A stretch of 64,000 nt of DNA. Origin: Bacillus changyiensis (lineage in GTDB: Bacteria > Bacillota > Bacilli > Bacillales > Bacillaceae). This document shows positions 1-8,957 of this stretch, in pieces (position 1 is the stretch's first letter; every line of letters starts with the position of its first letter). Position numbers and translations under genes: made by a program. Where the stretch lies: contig NZ_JAQFWW010000006.1 in the NCBI RefSeq assembly GCF_027706145.1, positions 62,001 to 126,000 of the forward strand. Reading direction: 5' to 3'. Under the pieces are notes generated by a model. It did not search any database, was not told the DNA's origin, and saw only the letters and a program-made list of their open reading frames with translations.

Positions 1-329
1 TAACTTCCGATTGTTCCAGGCTTAATGATCAATGCTAAAGAAAGTCCGATTGTAATAGCGACTGCTGTTGTCACTAGAAAATAAGAGATCGTTTTCGCAC
101 CGATTCTTCCAAGTTTTTTTGGATCTCCAAGACCGGCAACTCCTAGAGTAAGAGAAAAGAACACGATTGGAACGACAAGCATCTTGATTAGATTTAGAAA
201 GATCGTACCAAGCGGTCCGAACAAAAATGTATTGAGCTTGTCAAATAGATCCGGTGAAGTAACATTTAAAATAATTCCGACAACTGCACCTAGTATTAAA
301 GAAATGATAATCTTTGTAGCTAACTTCAT
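1..329 (-). CDS. Dicarboxylate/amino acid:cation symporter (DAACS family), N-terminal part
   Basis: This is the first 109 codons of a gene that runs off the left edge of the window. The reading starts MKLATKIIISLILGAVVGII and continues with the family-typical stretches LNLIKMLVVPIVFFSL and GLGDPKKLGRIGAKT, which match the sodium/proton-coupled glutamate, aspartate or C4-dicarboxylate symporters (SLC1/GltP/DctP group). The first two or three membrane helices are visible. The ATG at 329 is preceded by AAAGGGGATG. The gene sits behind a c-di-AMP riboswitch and terminator, which suggests uptake is shut off when c-di-AMP is high. Substrate cannot be fixed from the N-terminus; it does not look like the B. 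subtilis DctP, GltP or TcyP sequences I remember. Confidence 0.85.
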   Translation of the reverse strand, partial: MKLATKIIISLILGAVVGIILNVTSPDLFDKLNTFLFGPLGTIFLNLIKMLVVPIVFFSLTLGVAGLGDPKKLGRIGAKTISYFLVTTAVAITIGLSLALIIKPGTIGS

Positions 330-345
330 TGAAGCATCCCCTTTC

Positions 346-380
346 CAAAAAAAGTCCATGAGAGATCTCTCATGGACTTT
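346..380 (-). terminator. Intrinsic terminator in riboswitch leader
   Basis: Positions 351-380 form a perfect 30-bp palindrome centred on AGATCT. On the minus strand it is followed at once by seven T residues (353-347). It lies between the c-di-AMP aptamer and the symporter start codon at 329, only 17 bases from it, so it works as the expression platform of the riboswitch and not as the end of a gene. Confidence 0.85.
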
Positions 381-411
381 ACCATTTTTAATTTTGGTTC
401 CACATGACTCT

Positions 412-540
412 CTTCACGTTGATGAGGTTAGCTGACGGGTTCGGACGAAGAGATGTCCGTCTCTCAGTTCTCCGTGAACTGAGAAATTCACCCCAAATGA
501 TCGGGTCCCCCACTCCTTAATAAGGATTAAACGTGTGGCG
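412..540 (-). ncRNA. c-di-AMP riboswitch (ydaO/yuaA class)
   Basis: Reading the minus strand, the conserved blocks of the ydaO/yuaA aptamer appear in order: GTTTAATCC, GGGGGACCC, TTGGGGTGAAT, a hairpin CTCAGTTCACGGAGAACTGAG, then CCGAACCCGTCAGCTAACCTC. The ends CACGTT (536-531) and AACGTG (420-415) can pair as P1. Known members bind cyclic di-AMP and turn off genes for potassium or osmolyte uptake and cell wall functions. A perfect terminator hairpin follows, so ligand binding should favour termination. The regulated gene is a DAACS symporter. Confidence 0.93.
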
Positions 541-551
541 CTATAATGTTA

Positions 552-587
552 TATTACATTTATACCTGAAAATTCGAAAAATGTAAA
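552..587 (-). promoter_or_regulatory. SigA-type promoter for riboswitch leader
   Basis: On the minus strand TTTACA (587-582) is followed after 17 bases by TATAAA (564-559). This places the transcript start about 12 bases before the riboswitch P1 helix. Prediction from sequence only. Confidence 0.6.
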
Positions 588-614
588 CAAAATTTTTATA
601 TTTACAATTATTTG

Positions 615-1655
615 CTATTTTCCGGTGACAGACGCCCTATTTTCTTCTTTATTTGTAACATTCAGGATATCTAAAACAAACACAAAAATTGGAATCCCAA
701 TAATCAATCCCCAAATCCCGATAAAATGTTCAGAAAAAATTAAGACGATAAATGTGAAAAAGATAGGTAATTCCGTTTTCGCCGACATCAATTTCGGATT
801 GAGAAAATACGTTTCAATTGCGTGAACGATCATGATGACCAACACCATTGAAAAGATATAGGCGACGCCGCCAATACTATAGGCAATTATACTTAACGGA
901 ATGAGAGAGATCACAACACCGGCAACGGGAATTAAGCCGAGGAAAAACACCATGACTGCCAGACCAAAAAGCTGGGGAAATCCCATAAATGCAAGGGCAA
1001 TCGTTGTTAATGCACAATTGACAGTCGCAATGATGAACTGGGCTTCAATGACTTTACCAAATGTACTTGTGAATTTCTTTCCAAAGTAAGCAAACTCTTC
1101 ATAAAATGAAGCGACTTTACTCGTCTTGAATTTATCCATTAAGTTGATAACTTTATCTTTTTCAATTAGGAAGAACATACTGAGAATTAAAGACATGACA
1201 ACCTGTATGCCAAATGTGCTGATATCTGTTATATATTCATAGATAAAATTAAATCCTTTTTCAAAATAGGCCGACAGATTAATATCACCAAACATATCGG
1301 TAACCATATCAAGAAATGGAATGCTATCAGGATGTGCGGCAATATATTTCCCTCTTCTAATAAGCTGCTGAATCTGCTCGACGATCACTGGATAAAACAT
1401 GATTCCACCAATCGTAAGTCCGATGGCCAATGCTAAGTATAATAAAGATATAATGAGTTTTTGACTGACATTCATAAAACGATTCAAGAAATTTCTGATG
1501 ACATTCTCTAAACGGTTCATTAAAAACGTAAAAATAAACGTAAGTAGTATCAGATTGATCATACTGCTAAATAAATATAAAATTCCCGCCGACACAACAA
1601 AAACAAAAAAACGCCTAACCCCAGAATGTTGAAAAAATTTAAACAACGCTGCCAT
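615..1655 (-). CDS. ydbI: AI-2E family transporter (YdbI-like)
   Basis: A 346-residue polytopic membrane protein of the AI-2E exporter family (PF01594). Hydrophobic helices lie near residues 13-50, 58-80, 140-165 and 200-330, with the usual C-terminal block IPVAGVVISLIPLSIIAYS and a conserved GIIGIPIF-type ending (here GLIIGIPIFVFVLDIL). Function in this subfamily is poorly known; members have been linked to sodium/proton exchange or autoinducer export, which should not be assumed. The start ATG at 1655 has GGGAGAG upstream. As I recall, ydbI lies beside the dicarboxylate transporter gene dctP in B. subtilis, and here too it lies beside a DAACS symporter, though the promoter and riboswitch between them show that the two are expressed separately. 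Confidence 0.85.
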   Translation of the reverse strand: MAALFKFFQHSGVRRFFVFVVSAGILYLFSSMINLILLTFIFTFLMNRLENVIRNFLNRFMNVSQKLIISLLYLALAIGLTIGGIMFYPVIVEQIQQLIRRGKYIAAHPDSIPFLDMVTDMFGDINLSAYFEKGFNFIYEYITDISTFGIQVVMSLILSMFFLIEKDKVINLMDKFKTSKVASFYEEFAYFGKKFTSTFGKVIEAQFIIATVNCALTTIALAFMGFPQLFGLAVMVFFLGLIPVAGVVISLIPLSIIAYSIGGVAYIFSMVLVIMIVHAIETYFLNPKLMSAKTELPIFFTFIVLIFSEHFIGIWGLIIGIPIFVFVLDILNVTNKEENRASVTGK

Positions 1656-2052
1656 TCAAGTTACACTCTCCCACCAGTACTTTATTCCTATTAATCTATT
1701 CAAAAGTTTTGAAATACATTTCAGTGTATCATCTGTAAATTATATAACAAAACAGAGCGGAAATCTCTTTTGAAGGTCATTTATTTATAATATTTTAATC
1801 TTATCCCAAAAAAAGAAAAATTCGTTTTTTGATTTCTACCATTTTCCAATTATATTAAATTTTCAGCATCCGAATTGGCTTGTCTTTTTTAAAATATGAT
1901 GGTTCCCATTGTCTTTATTCTTTTCTATCAATATTTTTTCATAGTTGACTTTTTCTTAAACTCATTTTACCATTTGACTTTTGACCTTCCGCCTTTTAAA
2001 GTGTTGAATATTGGTGAAAAACGGTTTTAACAATAGAAGAGGGTGTTACATC
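1656..2052. other. Divergent intergenic region, no gene seen
   Basis: AT-rich 397-bp spacer between the divergent ydbI-like gene and the NhaC-family gene. The only signal I can offer is a weak plus-strand promoter candidate, TTGACT at 1945-1950 and TACCAT at 1968-1973 with a 17-base spacer. No conserved ORF or strong hairpin was found. Confidence 0.4.
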
Positions 2053-3342
2053 ATGCAAAAGCTAAATGCAAAAGCTTCAGGACTTTTACCACTGTTATTA
2101 TTTGTTTGTTTATTTGTGGGATCAGGCGTCATAACTGGCGATTTTTATAGTCTTCCAATCGTTGTTGCTGCACTGGTCGCGGCGGTTCTTTCACTCGCAA
2201 TGAATCGAAAAGAATCACTGAATCAGAAAACCGAGTGGTTTGCAAAAGGTGCAGGCCATCCTGATATTATGATTATGGTCATGATCTTTATTTTAGCAGG
2301 AGCTTTTTCTGCTGCTACAAAAGCGATGGGAGCTGTTGATTCGACAGTACATCTAGCGCTTTCCTTTGTTCCTGAGCAGTTTATGGTTAGTGGATTATTT
2401 ATCATTGCTGCTTTTATCTCGGTGTCAATGGGGACATCAACAGGAACGATTGCGGCACTTGCTCCGATCGCTGCCGGCATTAGTGCTGAAATCGGTGTCT
2501 CTGCAGCGTTTTCAGTAGCTGCCGTTGTAGGTGGTGCCATGTTTGGAGATAACTTATCATTTATTTCTGATACAACAATTGCCGCAGTTCGCACGCAAAA
2601 AACAAAAATGTCGGACAAGTTTAAAACAAATTTCATCATTGTTTTACCTGCTGCAATTATCACCATTATTGTCTTAATGATTTTCACTTCAGGAGGTCAA
2701 CTTGAAGCTCAAGAAGGTGATTTCAGCTGGATAAAGGTCTTACCTTATCTTGGCGTTTTAATATTTGCAATAATTGGTTTTAATGTAATGGCGGTGATCT
2801 TTGGTGGAATCGTTTTGGCTGGTGTCATCGGAATATTTGATGGTAGCCTAACACTTCATGCTTATTTACAGGCCATAACCGAAGGGATCAGCGGAATGTC
2901 AGAGCTTATCATTTTGTCTCTTCTGATCGGTGGAATGGCAGAAATGATGAAGCGAAATGGCGGGATCGCTTTTCTTCTTCAGTTCATTTCCAGACGCGTT
3001 CATACGAAAAAGGGAGCAGAGGCAGGGATTGCCGGACTTGTTAGTGTGGTCAACTTGGCTACTGCCAATAATACGATTGCCATCATTACAGCTGGACCTC
3101 TGGCCAAAGACTTATCTGATCAATACGAAATTGATCCGCGTAAATCAGCAAGTATTCTCGATATTTTTTCATGTGTGATCCAAGGGCTGATTCCATACGG
3201 AGCACAGATGTTATCAGCGGCCCAAATTGCAAAAATATCGCCAATTAGCATCCTCCCTTATTCTTTTTATCCGATTTTGATCGGGATTTGTGGAATTTGC
3301 GCTATTGTCTTCAGACTTCCACGCTTTACAGAAAAATCTTAG
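2053..3342 (+). CDS. NhaC-family Na+/H+ antiporter-like transporter
   Basis: A 429-residue membrane protein with about 11 hydrophobic segments. The motif GAMFGDNLSFISDTTIAA (about residues 165-182) is the hallmark of the NhaC/MleN antiporter family, and a second signature NLATANNTIAIITAGPL lies in the C-terminal half. Family members exchange Na+ for H+, sometimes coupled to malate/lactate or amino acids; the substrate here is unknown. B. subtilis YuiF is the closest relative that comes to mind. The start chosen is the ATG at 2053, which follows GAAGAGGGTG; an upstream in-frame start at 2011 has no ribosome site. The gene stands alone and ends in a strong terminator. Confidence 0.8.
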   Translation: MQKLNAKASGLLPLLLFVCLFVGSGVITGDFYSLPIVVAALVAAVLSLAMNRKESLNQKTEWFAKGAGHPDIMIMVMIFILAGAFSAATKAMGAVDSTVHLALSFVPEQFMVSGLFIIAAFISVSMGTSTGTIAALAPIAAGISAEIGVSAAFSVAAVVGGAMFGDNLSFISDTTIAAVRTQKTKMSDKFKTNFIIVLPAAIITIIVLMIFTSGGQLEAQEGDFSWIKVLPYLGVLIFAIIGFNVMAVIFGGIVLAGVIGIFDGSLTLHAYLQAITEGISGMSELIILSLLIGGMAEMMKRNGGIAFLLQFISRRVHTKKGAEAGIAGLVSVVNLATANNTIAIITAGPLAKDLSDQYEIDPRKSASILDIFSCVIQGLIPYGAQMLSAAQIAKISPISILPYSFYPILIGICGICAIVFRLPRFTEKS

Positions 3343-3372
3343 GCTGCCGTTTTGATACGGCAGCCTTTTCTT
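3342..3372 (+). terminator. Intrinsic terminator
   Basis: GGCTGCCGT (3342-3350), loop TTTGAT, ACGGCAGCC (3357-3365), then TTTTC. It ends the NhaC-family gene and abuts the convergent EcsC gene. Confidence 0.9.
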
Positions 3373-4202
3373 TAAGCTTTTTTTTCCAAATCTATTTTCT
3401 CAATCTCTGCAAGTTTCTCCAAGATCCTTCGTTTTTTATACATCATCATACCGGTTTCAGCTACACCGTTTACCATCGAACGATTTGAGATAGCGCCAAA
3501 GAGAATACCGGCAACAGGGACCATTTGAAAAAGCTTTTTCCAACCAAATGAATCACGGTAATTATACACAACTTCACGCCACCCTTGAATTTGCGAAATC
3601 ATATTTTGACGTACTTCCGGTTGTTGATGATACTGACTTAACTCTTGAATAAGCACTTTTTTTCCGACGATGTCTGCCGCACTAAGTTGAAGACACTTAA
3701 TGATAAACATCCGCTCCGTTTTTTCTTTTGGATCATAACCATACGATATCGCGATATCCTGCAAGGTTTTCAAGGAAAGACCAAGAATGGCGGGAATATC
3801 AATAGCCAAGGTAAATAGACCCCCGACTCCTGTAGTAGCCCCTTGAACAGTTGCCATATTTGCTCTTGTTTTTCCAAGTTCTTCACAAATCTGATCCATC
3901 ACAGATAAAGGAGCTTTCTGAATATCAGCAACCGTCTCCATCGTTTCGTTCGGTAGTTTGTTTTGAAAGTGCTCAATTAATCGTTTTTCCGATGTTAAAT
4001 ATTGGCCACCATTTTGAATAAACCCGCCGACTTCATCAAGGAGGACTCCAATTTTATCTTGAATAAATGCTGGTGTGAGCTTATCTAATACTTTGAACGG
4101 GAGACGGCCGATTTTTTCCCAAAACCATTCTTTCTGCTGTTCTTTTTCCCATTCTTTAATCAATTTCAGTTGAGCTTCTAAGTCTGCCTGATCATTTTGC
4201 AT
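3372..4202 (-). CDS. EcsC family protein
   Basis: A 276-residue protein of the EcsC family (named after the third gene of the B. subtilis ecs operon). The central block ATVQGATTGVGGLFTLAIDIP followed by YGYDPKEKTERMFIIKCL is typical of this family, and the glycine-rich segment near residues 115-150 is the only clearly hydrophobic part, apart from a segment near residue 245 (VPVAGILFGAISN). Molecular function is not known; membrane association is likely. The start at 4202 has AGGAAGGATG upstream; an in-frame upstream start at 4244 lacks a ribosome site. The gene is monocistronic, converging on the NhaC-like gene and 66 bp downstream of the glycosyltransferase. Confidence 0.8.
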   Translation of the reverse strand: MQNDQADLEAQLKLIKEWEKEQQKEWFWEKIGRLPFKVLDKLTPAFIQDKIGVLLDEVGGFIQNGGQYLTSEKRLIEHFQNKLPNETMETVADIQKAPLSVMDQICEELGKTRANMATVQGATTGVGGLFTLAIDIPAILGLSLKTLQDIAISYGYDPKEKTERMFIIKCLQLSAADIVGKKVLIQELSQYHQQPEVRQNMISQIQGWREVVYNYRDSFGWKKLFQMVPVAGILFGAISNRSMVNGVAETGMMMYKKRRILEKLAEIEKIDLEKKA

Positions 4203-4268
4203 GAAAAGTCCATCCTTCCTCGTTGTATTGTTATTAGTATACAATGATTTTCGCGATGGATACCATTT

Positions 4269-5468
4269 TCACTTATTTTCGCATGCTTCCAAAATGGCAT
4301 TTGCCGCTCGATGGTAGCCGCCGGCATTTCGAAGGGACTCTCCAATTTTGGACGCTGCATCCGCATATTGATGATTTCCTAAGATCTTGTCTATTTTTTC
4401 TTTTAACACAACTGAAGATAATTTCCTCTTATCAAGCTTTATTCCTGCCCCTGCCCTTTCAACCTGTTCGCCAACCATAAATTGATCAGCTCCCATTGGA
4501 ATGACAAGCAGTGGTGTGTCAAAATAAAGCCCTTCATTTGTACTGTTCATTCCTCCATGAGTAACAAATAAATCTGCACTTTTCAAAAGTTCCAATTGTG
4601 GTATATAAGGTTTAACAATAAAATGTCCAGGAATCTCATTCAGTTCGTCGGTATTCGTATATTTTCCAATTGACATGACCACTTTGCCATCAAAATCTTT
4701 TAAAGCTTCAAGACACATATTATAAATGTCTTTTTGTTGATTAAAAATTGTACCCATTGAGATGACAATTAGTTTTTCATGTTCAAGCTCTGCCAATGGA
4801 AAATCAGCAGTTACTGTCCGGTTAGTAATCGACGGTCCCACAAATAAATAGTCATTTGGAAAAGTTTCTGGGTGAGGCTGAAATTCTTTAGAAGTGAAAA
4901 CAATTGTAAGGTCTCCTGAACAAGAGAAAACATCACTTGGATGTCGAAGATTGATAGGGTATTGAGCACTTAATTCCTCTAAGGCCAACATACATTTTTC
5001 AAAGTATGGCGAATTTTCCAGATCAGCTTGGTGCTGTTGATGAAATGATTTCACTACCTTTTCATTCATGGCAAATGTTGTGCACAATGAAATCCCCGGC
5101 AGTCTCAGCATATTCGCGATCATTTTTCCAGGCAAAAAATGATGATCAAACAGGACATAGTCATATGTTTCATGTCTCACTTCCTGATAAATGAGTTCAA
5201 CAATTTTTTTTACATATTTCGTCATTTTGTAAATCAGTTCTGAAAAATCGCGTTTTTCATCGCCAGTTAAGTTTTTGGCGAGTCCTAAGTCGTTTCTGAA
5301 ATCTGGATAAAAACGAACTTCAGCTCCCGTTATTTTAATCTTTTCAGCATATTCTTCAATCGCATAATATACAATCTTCTCTCCTCGGTATTGAAGCTCC
5401 TTTATTAATCCTAGAGAAGGATTAATATGACCTTCACCAGGAAAACCAACCATTAATACATGTCCCAT
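4269..5468 (-). CDS. MGT-family UDP-glycosyltransferase (YojK/YjiC-like)
   Basis: A 399-residue GT1-fold enzyme. The N-terminus MGHVLMVGFPGEGHINPSLG carries the acceptor-side signature with the catalytic-type His in GEGHINP. The C-terminal half holds the nucleotide-sugar motif FVTHGGMNSTNEGLYFDTPL followed by PMGADQ, as in the macrolide glycosyltransferase group and the B. subtilis YjiC/YdhE/YojK enzymes, which glucosylate flavonoids and other phenolic or polyketide compounds. Length is typical. The ATG at 5468 follows AAAGGAAGAATTAGG. No resistance or biosynthesis genes lie next to it, so the natural acceptor cannot be inferred. Confidence 0.85.
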   Translation of the reverse strand: MGHVLMVGFPGEGHINPSLGLIKELQYRGEKIVYYAIEEYAEKIKITGAEVRFYPDFRNDLGLAKNLTGDEKRDFSELIYKMTKYVKKIVELIYQEVRHETYDYVLFDHHFLPGKMIANMLRLPGISLCTTFAMNEKVVKSFHQQHQADLENSPYFEKCMLALEELSAQYPINLRHPSDVFSCSGDLTIVFTSKEFQPHPETFPNDYLFVGPSITNRTVTADFPLAELEHEKLIVISMGTIFNQQKDIYNMCLEALKDFDGKVVMSIGKYTNTDELNEIPGHFIVKPYIPQLELLKSADLFVTHGGMNSTNEGLYFDTPLLVIPMGADQFMVGEQVERAGAGIKLDKRKLSSVVLKEKIDKILGNHQYADAASKIGESLRNAGGYHRAANAILEACENK

Positions 5469-5780
5469 CCTAATTCTTCCTTTCTCATTCGCAATTTATA
5501 TAGCACATTACTACAAAAAGGTAGAATCGTAAAGTTATTTAATTAAGTTAATAATATATAAAACGAACTATTTGACTACTTTGATTTATCAACATAGCTT
5601 TCTCCTCTACGTTGTTTTTCTACAATTAAGTAAATTTAACCAACGGAAACAGGTGATTTACTTCTTGACACCTTCCATTACAGAGTCAAATTTACTTTTT
5701 TTAAAAGTTTACAAAATTGAGCATAGAAAGAGAGAAGTTCATTTTTTTATTATGCTAACCTTTTATCAAGAGGTGATCAC
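5469..5780. other. Divergent intergenic region
   Basis: 312 bp between the divergent glycosyltransferase and the AraC-family gene. It holds a plus-strand TTGACA at 5664-5669 followed by an imperfect inverted repeat of TTGAC/GTCAA, but no convincing -10 at the usual distance. No credible small gene was found. Confidence 0.35.
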
Positions 5781-6638
5781 ATGGAATGGCTCACAAAATT
5801 TAGTAAATCAATCGAATATATAGAAGACAATTTAACCGGTGAAATTTCTTACGATGAAGCAGCTAAAATAGCTTGTTGCTCAACCTACTACTTTCAAAGA
5901 ATGTTTTCATATGTCACAGGCGTGCCACTTTCCAAATATATACGTGACCGTAGAATGACACAGGCAGCTTTTGATATTCAAACTCATAATTCGAAAATAA
6001 CAGATATTGGATTCAAATATGGATATACTTCACCCACTGCCTTTAATCGCGCATTCCAAAATGTTCACGGAATTTCTCCAACAGCTGCAAGAACTCAAAG
6101 TATGCCACTCAAGGCTTACTTACCAATCCGTTTAAAGATTACAGTTACAGGAGATGAGAGTATGAGGTATCGAATTGAAGAAAAAGAAGCATTTCGAATT
6201 GTTGGTGTCAGAATTCCACTTTCAGAGGACATGGAGGAAAATTCGCAAACAGTTCCAACTTTTTGGGAAAAGTTGTGGAGAGAACATCGCATTTCAGAAA
6301 TCACCAATCTATCGGAACAAGAACCTCAAAAGCTTTTAGGTGTCAGTATTTATTCGCATCGACACTATATTTTTTACTATGTCGCTGTGGCAACAAATAA
6401 GCCTGTACCTAAAGGAATGGAAGGGTACGAGATTCCTGCTGCTACTTGGGTCGTTTTACAATGTGATGGACGCTATCCACAATCTATTCAATCCATGTAT
6501 AAACGCTTTTTAACTGAATGGCTTCCTTTTTCAGGTTATCAATATGCTGAACTTCCGGATATCGAGGTTTATCCTGTCAGCAATCAAAAACCAACAGGCG
6601 GACATTCTGAAATATGGATTGCAATCAAAAAACAGTAA
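5781..6638 (+). CDS. AraC-family regulator with GyrI-like effector domain
   Basis: A 285-residue protein. Residues 8-105 carry the two helix-turn-helix motifs of AraC/XylS regulators ([21 protein letters not shown] and [25 protein letters not shown]). Residues about 125-283 form a GyrI-like small-molecule-binding domain, beginning [19 protein letters not shown], as in Rob/BltR/BmrR type multidrug sensors. This N-HTH plus C-GyrI order is typical of activators that respond to drugs or hydrophobic compounds. ATG 5781 follows AGAGGTGATCAC. It heads a four-gene unit with a stand-alone GyrI-like protein and an ABC exporter, so the likely role is induced efflux of an unknown compound. Confidence 0.85.
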   Translation: MEWLTKFSKSIEYIEDNLTGEISYDEAAKIACCSTYYFQRMFSYVTGVPLSKYIRDRRMTQAAFDIQTHNSKITDIGFKYGYTSPTAFNRAFQNVHGISPTAARTQSMPLKAYLPIRLKITVTGDESMRYRIEEKEAFRIVGVRIPLSEDMEENSQTVPTFWEKLWREHRISEITNLSEQEPQKLLGVSIYSHRHYIFYYVAVATNKPVPKGMEGYEIPAATWVVLQCDGRYPQSIQSMYKRFLTEWLPFSGYQYAELPDIEVYPVSNQKPTGGHSEIWIAIKKQ

Positions 6639-6654
6639 ACTGGAGGTCATAAAA

Positions 6655-7122
6655 ATGACTATTAAAATGAGAGATGTTGAACCTATTCGTGTAGCTTATA
6701 TGCGCTATAAAGGGATGGTATCAGAGGCAAACAAGGTATTTCCCAGTGTGTTTAAGTCTATTGGTGGTAAGACAAATGGCGCACCTTTTTTCTGCTACTA
6801 TATGATGAACCCTGAAACAAAACTCGGTGAACTCGAGTTGTGCGTTCCTACTGCAAAAACTCCAGTTGGAAACGGTATTGAGGTAAAAGAGATGCCACGA
6901 GTCAAAGCAATATCCATTATCCATGTTGGTCCTTATGAAACATTATCTCGTGCGCATCAAAAAATTGAACAATACGCCCAAGAACACCATCTCAAGCTAC
7001 ATCTGCCATTTAGGGAAGTCTATATTAAAGGGCCGGGATTGATATTCAAAGGCAACCCTCATCAGTATATGACCGAGATTCTCTATCCTATAAAAGAGGT
7101 TGAATCACATGAATGCTATTAA
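6655..7122 (+). CDS. Stand-alone GyrI-like / effector-binding domain protein
   Basis: A 155-residue protein with the GyrI-like (AraC effector-binding, PF06445) fold: opening [17 protein letters not shown], the core [21 protein letters not shown], and ending IYIKGPG-type (here [25 protein letters not shown]). Such single-domain proteins bind or hydrolyse small hydrophobic or cyclopropanoid compounds in some cases; the ligand here is unknown. The ATG at 6655 has CTGGAGGTC at a good distance; longer in-frame extensions overlap the regulator gene and are not needed. It follows the regulator by 16 bp and overlaps the ABC ATPase start, so the set is an operon. Confidence 0.8.
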   Translation: MTIKMRDVEPIRVAYMRYKGMVSEANKVFPSVFKSIGGKTNGAPFFCYYMMNPETKLGELELCVPTAKTPVGNGIEVKEMPRVKAISIIHVGPYETLSRAHQKIEQYAQEHHLKLHLPFREVYIKGPGLIFKGNPHQYMTEILYPIKEVESHECY

Positions 7123-8050
7123 TGTTCAACATGTGACCAAGCAGTATAAGAATGGTGTAAAAGCTTTGAATGGTTTGAACCTGAAAGTAGACAGAGGAGA
7201 GATCTTCTCACTTCTTGGACAAAATGGTTCTGGTAAATCTTCACTCATCAATATCCTGACAACCTATCTCCCCAAAACTTCGGGAACAATAACGATTTTG
7301 GAAAAGGATATTGATCAAGACCCCTGCTCTATCCGAAAACAAATTGCATGTGTTGCACAGCAAACTTCTATTGATACCCACTTGTCAATGGAAGAAAATA
7401 TGTTGTTTCAAGCAAGGCTCTATAAAGTAAATGGTGGTACTGCTAAAAAGAGAATGAACGATCTGATTAGCTGTTTTGAGTTAGACTACTATCGCAAACA
7501 CCCGGTATCCTCTTTTTCGGGAGGTGTCAAACGGAGATTGGATATTGCGATGAACATGATGTCACACCCAAAAATTTTGTTTTTGGACGAACCAACCGTA
7601 GGCATGGATATTCAGTCAAGAATGGCCATGTGGGAAATGATGCAGAAAATTCGTGATGATTTCGGAGTCACCATTTTTCTTACAACTCACTACTTAGAAG
7701 AAGCCGACCAACTTTCAAACACAATTTGTTTAATGAAGGACGGACGTGAGCTTGTTCAAGCCTCTCCACATGAACTGCGACAGTATATGCACCAAGATAT
7801 CGTTCGAATCGGCTTTGCTAAAATAGAGCAGGCAAAAGCCTGTGCCACTCAACTGCAAAAATGTAAACCTGTCATTACTGAAGAGCATTTTGTTATTGTT
7901 GGAGCAAATAACAGTCAAGAAGAACTGCGTACTGTGAATAGTTGGTTACTTGAACATAACATCCCTTTTACTGGTATTGAAATTGGCCAGCCAAGTCTAG
8001 ATGAGGTCTTTATATATTTGACAAAAGACGGAGAAGAGGTGTCTAGATGA
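7109..8050 (+). CDS. ABC exporter ATP-binding protein (drug type)
   Basis: A 313-residue ATPase of the DrrA/CcmA group. Walker [10 protein letters not shown] spans residues 37-45, the signature [10 protein letters not shown] is near 137, Walker [11 protein letters not shown] near 157, and the switch His lies in [13 protein letters not shown]-terminal extension of about 90 residues is typical of DrrA-like daunorubicin-type exporters. ATG 7109 follows AAAAGAGGTTGAATCAC and overlaps the preceding gene by 14 bp. It pairs with the permease gene that overlaps its stop by 4 bp. The substrate is unknown, but the neighbouring GyrI-type sensors suggest a toxic hydrophobic compound. Confidence 0.9.
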   Translation: MNAINVQHVTKQYKNGVKALNGLNLKVDRGEIFSLLGQNGSGKSSLINILTTYLPKTSGTITILEKDIDQDPCSIRKQIACVAQQTSIDTHLSMEENMLFQARLYKVNGGTAKKRMNDLISCFELDYYRKHPVSSFSGGVKRRLDIAMNMMSHPKILFLDEPTVGMDIQSRMAMWEMMQKIRDDFGVTIFLTTHYLEEADQLSNTICLMKDGRELVQASPHELRQYMHQDIVRIGFAKIEQAKACATQLQKCKPVITEEHFVIVGANNSQEELRTVNSWLLEHNIPFTGIEIGQPSLDEVFIYLTKDGEEVSR

Positions 8051-8802
8051 TCGTTTTTTATATCCTTTGGCGAAATATGAAGTGGCGGTTTCAAAACCCA
8101 CTATCCATTATCATCACAATTTCACAACCTATACTTTGGCTTTTACTGTATAGTGCAGTTGCAAACGGAACAATGCAACATACAGGAATTGATCACTACC
8201 CTGCTTATATCCTACCAGGCATTATCATCCTAGTTACAATGGCTGCCTGCAGTAGTACCGGGATCATTAATTTTATCATGAAATCGAACGGAAGTTTTTA
8301 CAGACTACTTATTGCGCCAATGAAAAGAAGCTCAATTGTACTAGGACAAATGCTAGAAGCCGTTTTATGCACTTTTCTGGAAGTCTCTATTTTATATAGC
8401 ATAAGCTTGTTGTTTGGTGTAAGATTTCCCATTGATATCATCGATATCTTTGTTATGATACTACTCATTTTTTTGACAGCGTTTTTTATGTCAGGACTTA
8501 CATACACGCTCAGTCTATTGTTACCGAATGAAGTAATTTATGAAACAATGATGAACCTCATTGTGCTACCCATTTTCTTTTTAAGCACTGCATTATTTCC
8601 TGTTGAAAATGTCTCAAGTCTCCTTAAAACGGTGATTAATCTTAATCCATTTACACATGTTATCAATGTTTTACGAAGCATCATATTAGGAGAAACAATT
8701 TCTCCCCAAACCGTTTTATCAATCATTGCTTTGTTCGTTTTCATGTGTGTTTGTAGTCTTGGTTTAGCACTTTGGAGACTGAATAAAGAAACAGCTTCAT
8801 AG
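8047..8802 (+). CDS. ABC-2 type permease
   Basis: A 251-residue membrane protein with six predicted helices in the ABC-2 (DrrB-like) arrangement: an N-terminal WRNMKWRFQNPLSIIITISQP segment, the central ABC-2 block around residues 80-190, and a last helix near 222-245. It forms the membrane half of the exporter with the ATPase encoded just upstream. ATG 8047 follows AGAGGTG and overlaps the ATPase stop as ATGA, which indicates translational coupling. It is the last gene of the operon and is followed by a strong terminator. Confidence 0.9.
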   Translation: MIVFYILWRNMKWRFQNPLSIIITISQPILWLLLYSAVANGTMQHTGIDHYPAYILPGIIILVTMAACSSTGIINFIMKSNGSFYRLLIAPMKRSSIVLGQMLEAVLCTFLEVSILYSISLLFGVRFPIDIIDIFVMILLIFLTAFFMSGLTYTLSLLLPNEVIYETMMNLIVLPIFFLSTALFPVENVSSLLKTVINLNPFTHVINVLRSIILGETISPQTVLSIIALFVFMCVCSLGLALWRLNKETAS

Positions 8803-8809
8803 TACGTAA

Positions 8810-8843
8810 ATCAGCATCACTAACAGGTGATGCTGATTTTTTA
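8810..8843 (+). terminator. Intrinsic terminator
   Basis: ATCAGCATCAC (8810-8820), loop TAACAG, GTGATGCTGAT (8827-8837), then TTTTTT. Ends the GyrI/ABC exporter operon. Confidence 0.9.
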
Positions 8844-8861
8844 TTTAAATACATAAAATAG

Positions 8862-8890
8862 TTGACAATTTATCATTCCAATCATATGAT
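8862..8890 (+). promoter_or_regulatory. SigA promoter of mntH
   Basis: TTGACA at 8862-8867, a 17-base spacer, and TATGAT at 8885-8890. Transcription should start near 8897, at the edge of the MntR box. Confidence 0.8.
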
Positions 8891-8900
8891 GAATGTAGAT

Positions 8901-8916
8901 TTTGCATCAAGGAAAC
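8901..8916 (+). promoter_or_regulatory. Probable MntR operator
   Basis: TTTGCATCAAGGAAAC matches the MntR recognition pattern I remember from B. subtilis mntH (TTTGC..., GGnAA). It covers the start site of the mntH promoter, so Mn-loaded MntR would block transcription when manganese is plentiful. The mntR gene itself is not in this window. Confidence 0.7.
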
Positions 8917-8957
8917 TTTTGTGTACAAGGAAAAAATATAGAATCAAGGTGAATCAC

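Noticed and set aside
2223-2687. Long minus-strand open frame (154 codons) inside the NhaC-family gene
   Set aside because: Antisense shadow of a hydrophobic coding sequence; no ribosome site and low-complexity translation.
4269-5468. Macrolide-resistance gene
   Set aside because: The glycosyltransferase belongs to the same family, but housekeeping Bacillus members are just as similar and no resistance context is present.
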